A stretch of DNA of 8,132 nucleotides. It comes from Deltaproteobacteria bacterium. Lineage in GTDB: Bacteria; Desulfobacterota; Deferrisomatia; Deferrisomatales; Deferrisomataceae. The notes beneath the pieces were generated by a model. That model had not been told where the DNA came from. It saw only the letters and a program-made list of their open reading frames with translations, and searched no databases. Positions within the stretch are counted from its first letter, which is position 1, and the number at the start of each line of letters is the position of its first letter. This document shows positions 7,876-8,132 of the stretch, in pieces. The position numbers were made by a program, and so were the translations under genes. Location: positions 1 to 8,132 of the forward strand of contig JAADGT010000371.1 of the NCBI GenBank assembly GCA_013152215.1, given 5' to 3'.

Positions 7876-7997
7876 GGCACCTCCTCTGGGAGAAAGTCAC
7901 AAAAACGTCTCAAATTGCACACCAAAACTACACATTTGTCTTTCATGCGCACACAAAACCCCCTTTCCCCACCGGGGGCCGAGGGAGCCCGCTGGCT

Positions 7998-8014
7998 TGC
8001 AGGGTGTGTGCCAG
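7998..8014 (-). promoter_or_regulatory. Sigma-54 (-24/-12) promoter of glnK-amtB
   Basis: Read on the - strand, CTGGCACACACCCTGCA fits the RpoN consensus YTGGCACG-N4-TTGCW with two mismatches. The invariant GG (8012-8011) and GC (8000-7999) have the required ten-base gap. Transcription would start near 7987, giving a leader of about 110 bases before glnK. Sigma-54 needs an activator, for glnK-amtB typically NtrC. No clear NtrC palindrome is visible in the 28 bp between this promoter and the intron end. Confidence 0.82.
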
Positions 8015-8042
8015 GAAGTGAACGTGGGAGGGCTTGGGCGTA

Positions 8043-8132
8043 ATCGGGATAGGGGCGGCGGAGCATCGTCTCCGCCGACCCCTCCCACACCACCCGGCAT
8101 GCGGGTCCGCACCGGGCGGTTCGAAAGGTTGA
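8043..8132 (-). mobile_element. Group II intron 3' end (domains V and VI), continuing beyond the window
   Basis: On the - strand, 8120-8089 folds as domain V: a 9-bp lower stem (ACCGCCCGG with CCGGGTGGT), a two-base bulge TG (8099-8098) on the 3' side, a 4-bp upper stem (TGCG/CGCA) and a four-base loop. A CGC triad lies at 8118-8116 with its G in a G-U pair. After a GT linker, 8086-8046 folds as domain VI: GGGA, GGGG and CGGCGGAG pair with CTCCGCCG, CCCC and TCCC around the loop ACGATG, leaving a TA bulge. The bulged A at 8050 is eight bases from the expected 3' splice site after GAT (8043), as required for a branch point. The GGTGGTGTGGGAGGGG...CCCCTATCCCGAT ending resembles known bacterial introns. 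No part of a maturase frame is visible; the body lies past 8132. Confidence 0.8.

Noticed and set aside
8101..8113. GGTGCGGACCCGCA on the - strand as an NtrC half-site
   Set aside because: It is the paired upper stem of intron domain V and lacks the matching GGTGCA half at NtrC spacing.

Overview
This is a GC-rich bacterial window with two converging gene blocks. A forward block (about 1-6075) meets a reverse block (about 6201-8043 and beyond), with a strong hairpin between them at 6143-6184. The high GC, the glnK-amtB pair behind a sigma-54 type promoter, and a very large secreted-looking multidomain protein would fit a Desulfobacterota/Deltaproteobacteria-type genome. That placement is inference from style; the window contains no taxonomic marker gene.

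Region 1 (1-5024, + strand) is the 3' part of one very large gene that starts upstream of the window. Its product is built from Ig-like beta-sandwich modules. In the middle is a segment resembling the C-terminal module of PilX/type IV pilus-associated proteins (DUF7305-like), then three Cys-bracketed Big2-like domains, then three tandem H-type-lectin-like repeats at the C-terminus. It looks like an extracellular or pilus-associated adhesin.

Region 2 (5128-6075, + strand) holds a DUF72 (YecE-like) protein and a 55-codon charged small protein with a good Shine-Dalgarno sequence. Neither has an obvious functional link to the adhesin.

Region 3 (6201-7875, - strand) is a classic glnK-amtB operon: a PII nitrogen signal protein and the ammonium channel it plugs. 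A near-consensus -24/-12 (sigma-54) promoter lies at 7998-8014, so the operon is probably induced by nitrogen limitation through NtrC.

Region 4 (8043-8132, - strand) is the 3' end of a group II intron (domains V and VI, with a bulged branch-point A). It runs off the window edge and points toward glnK. The intron ends only 28 bp upstream of the sigma-54 promoter, exactly where NtrC enhancer sites would usually be found. This intron-promoter junction is the most interesting feature of the window. The second is the architecture of the giant adhesin.
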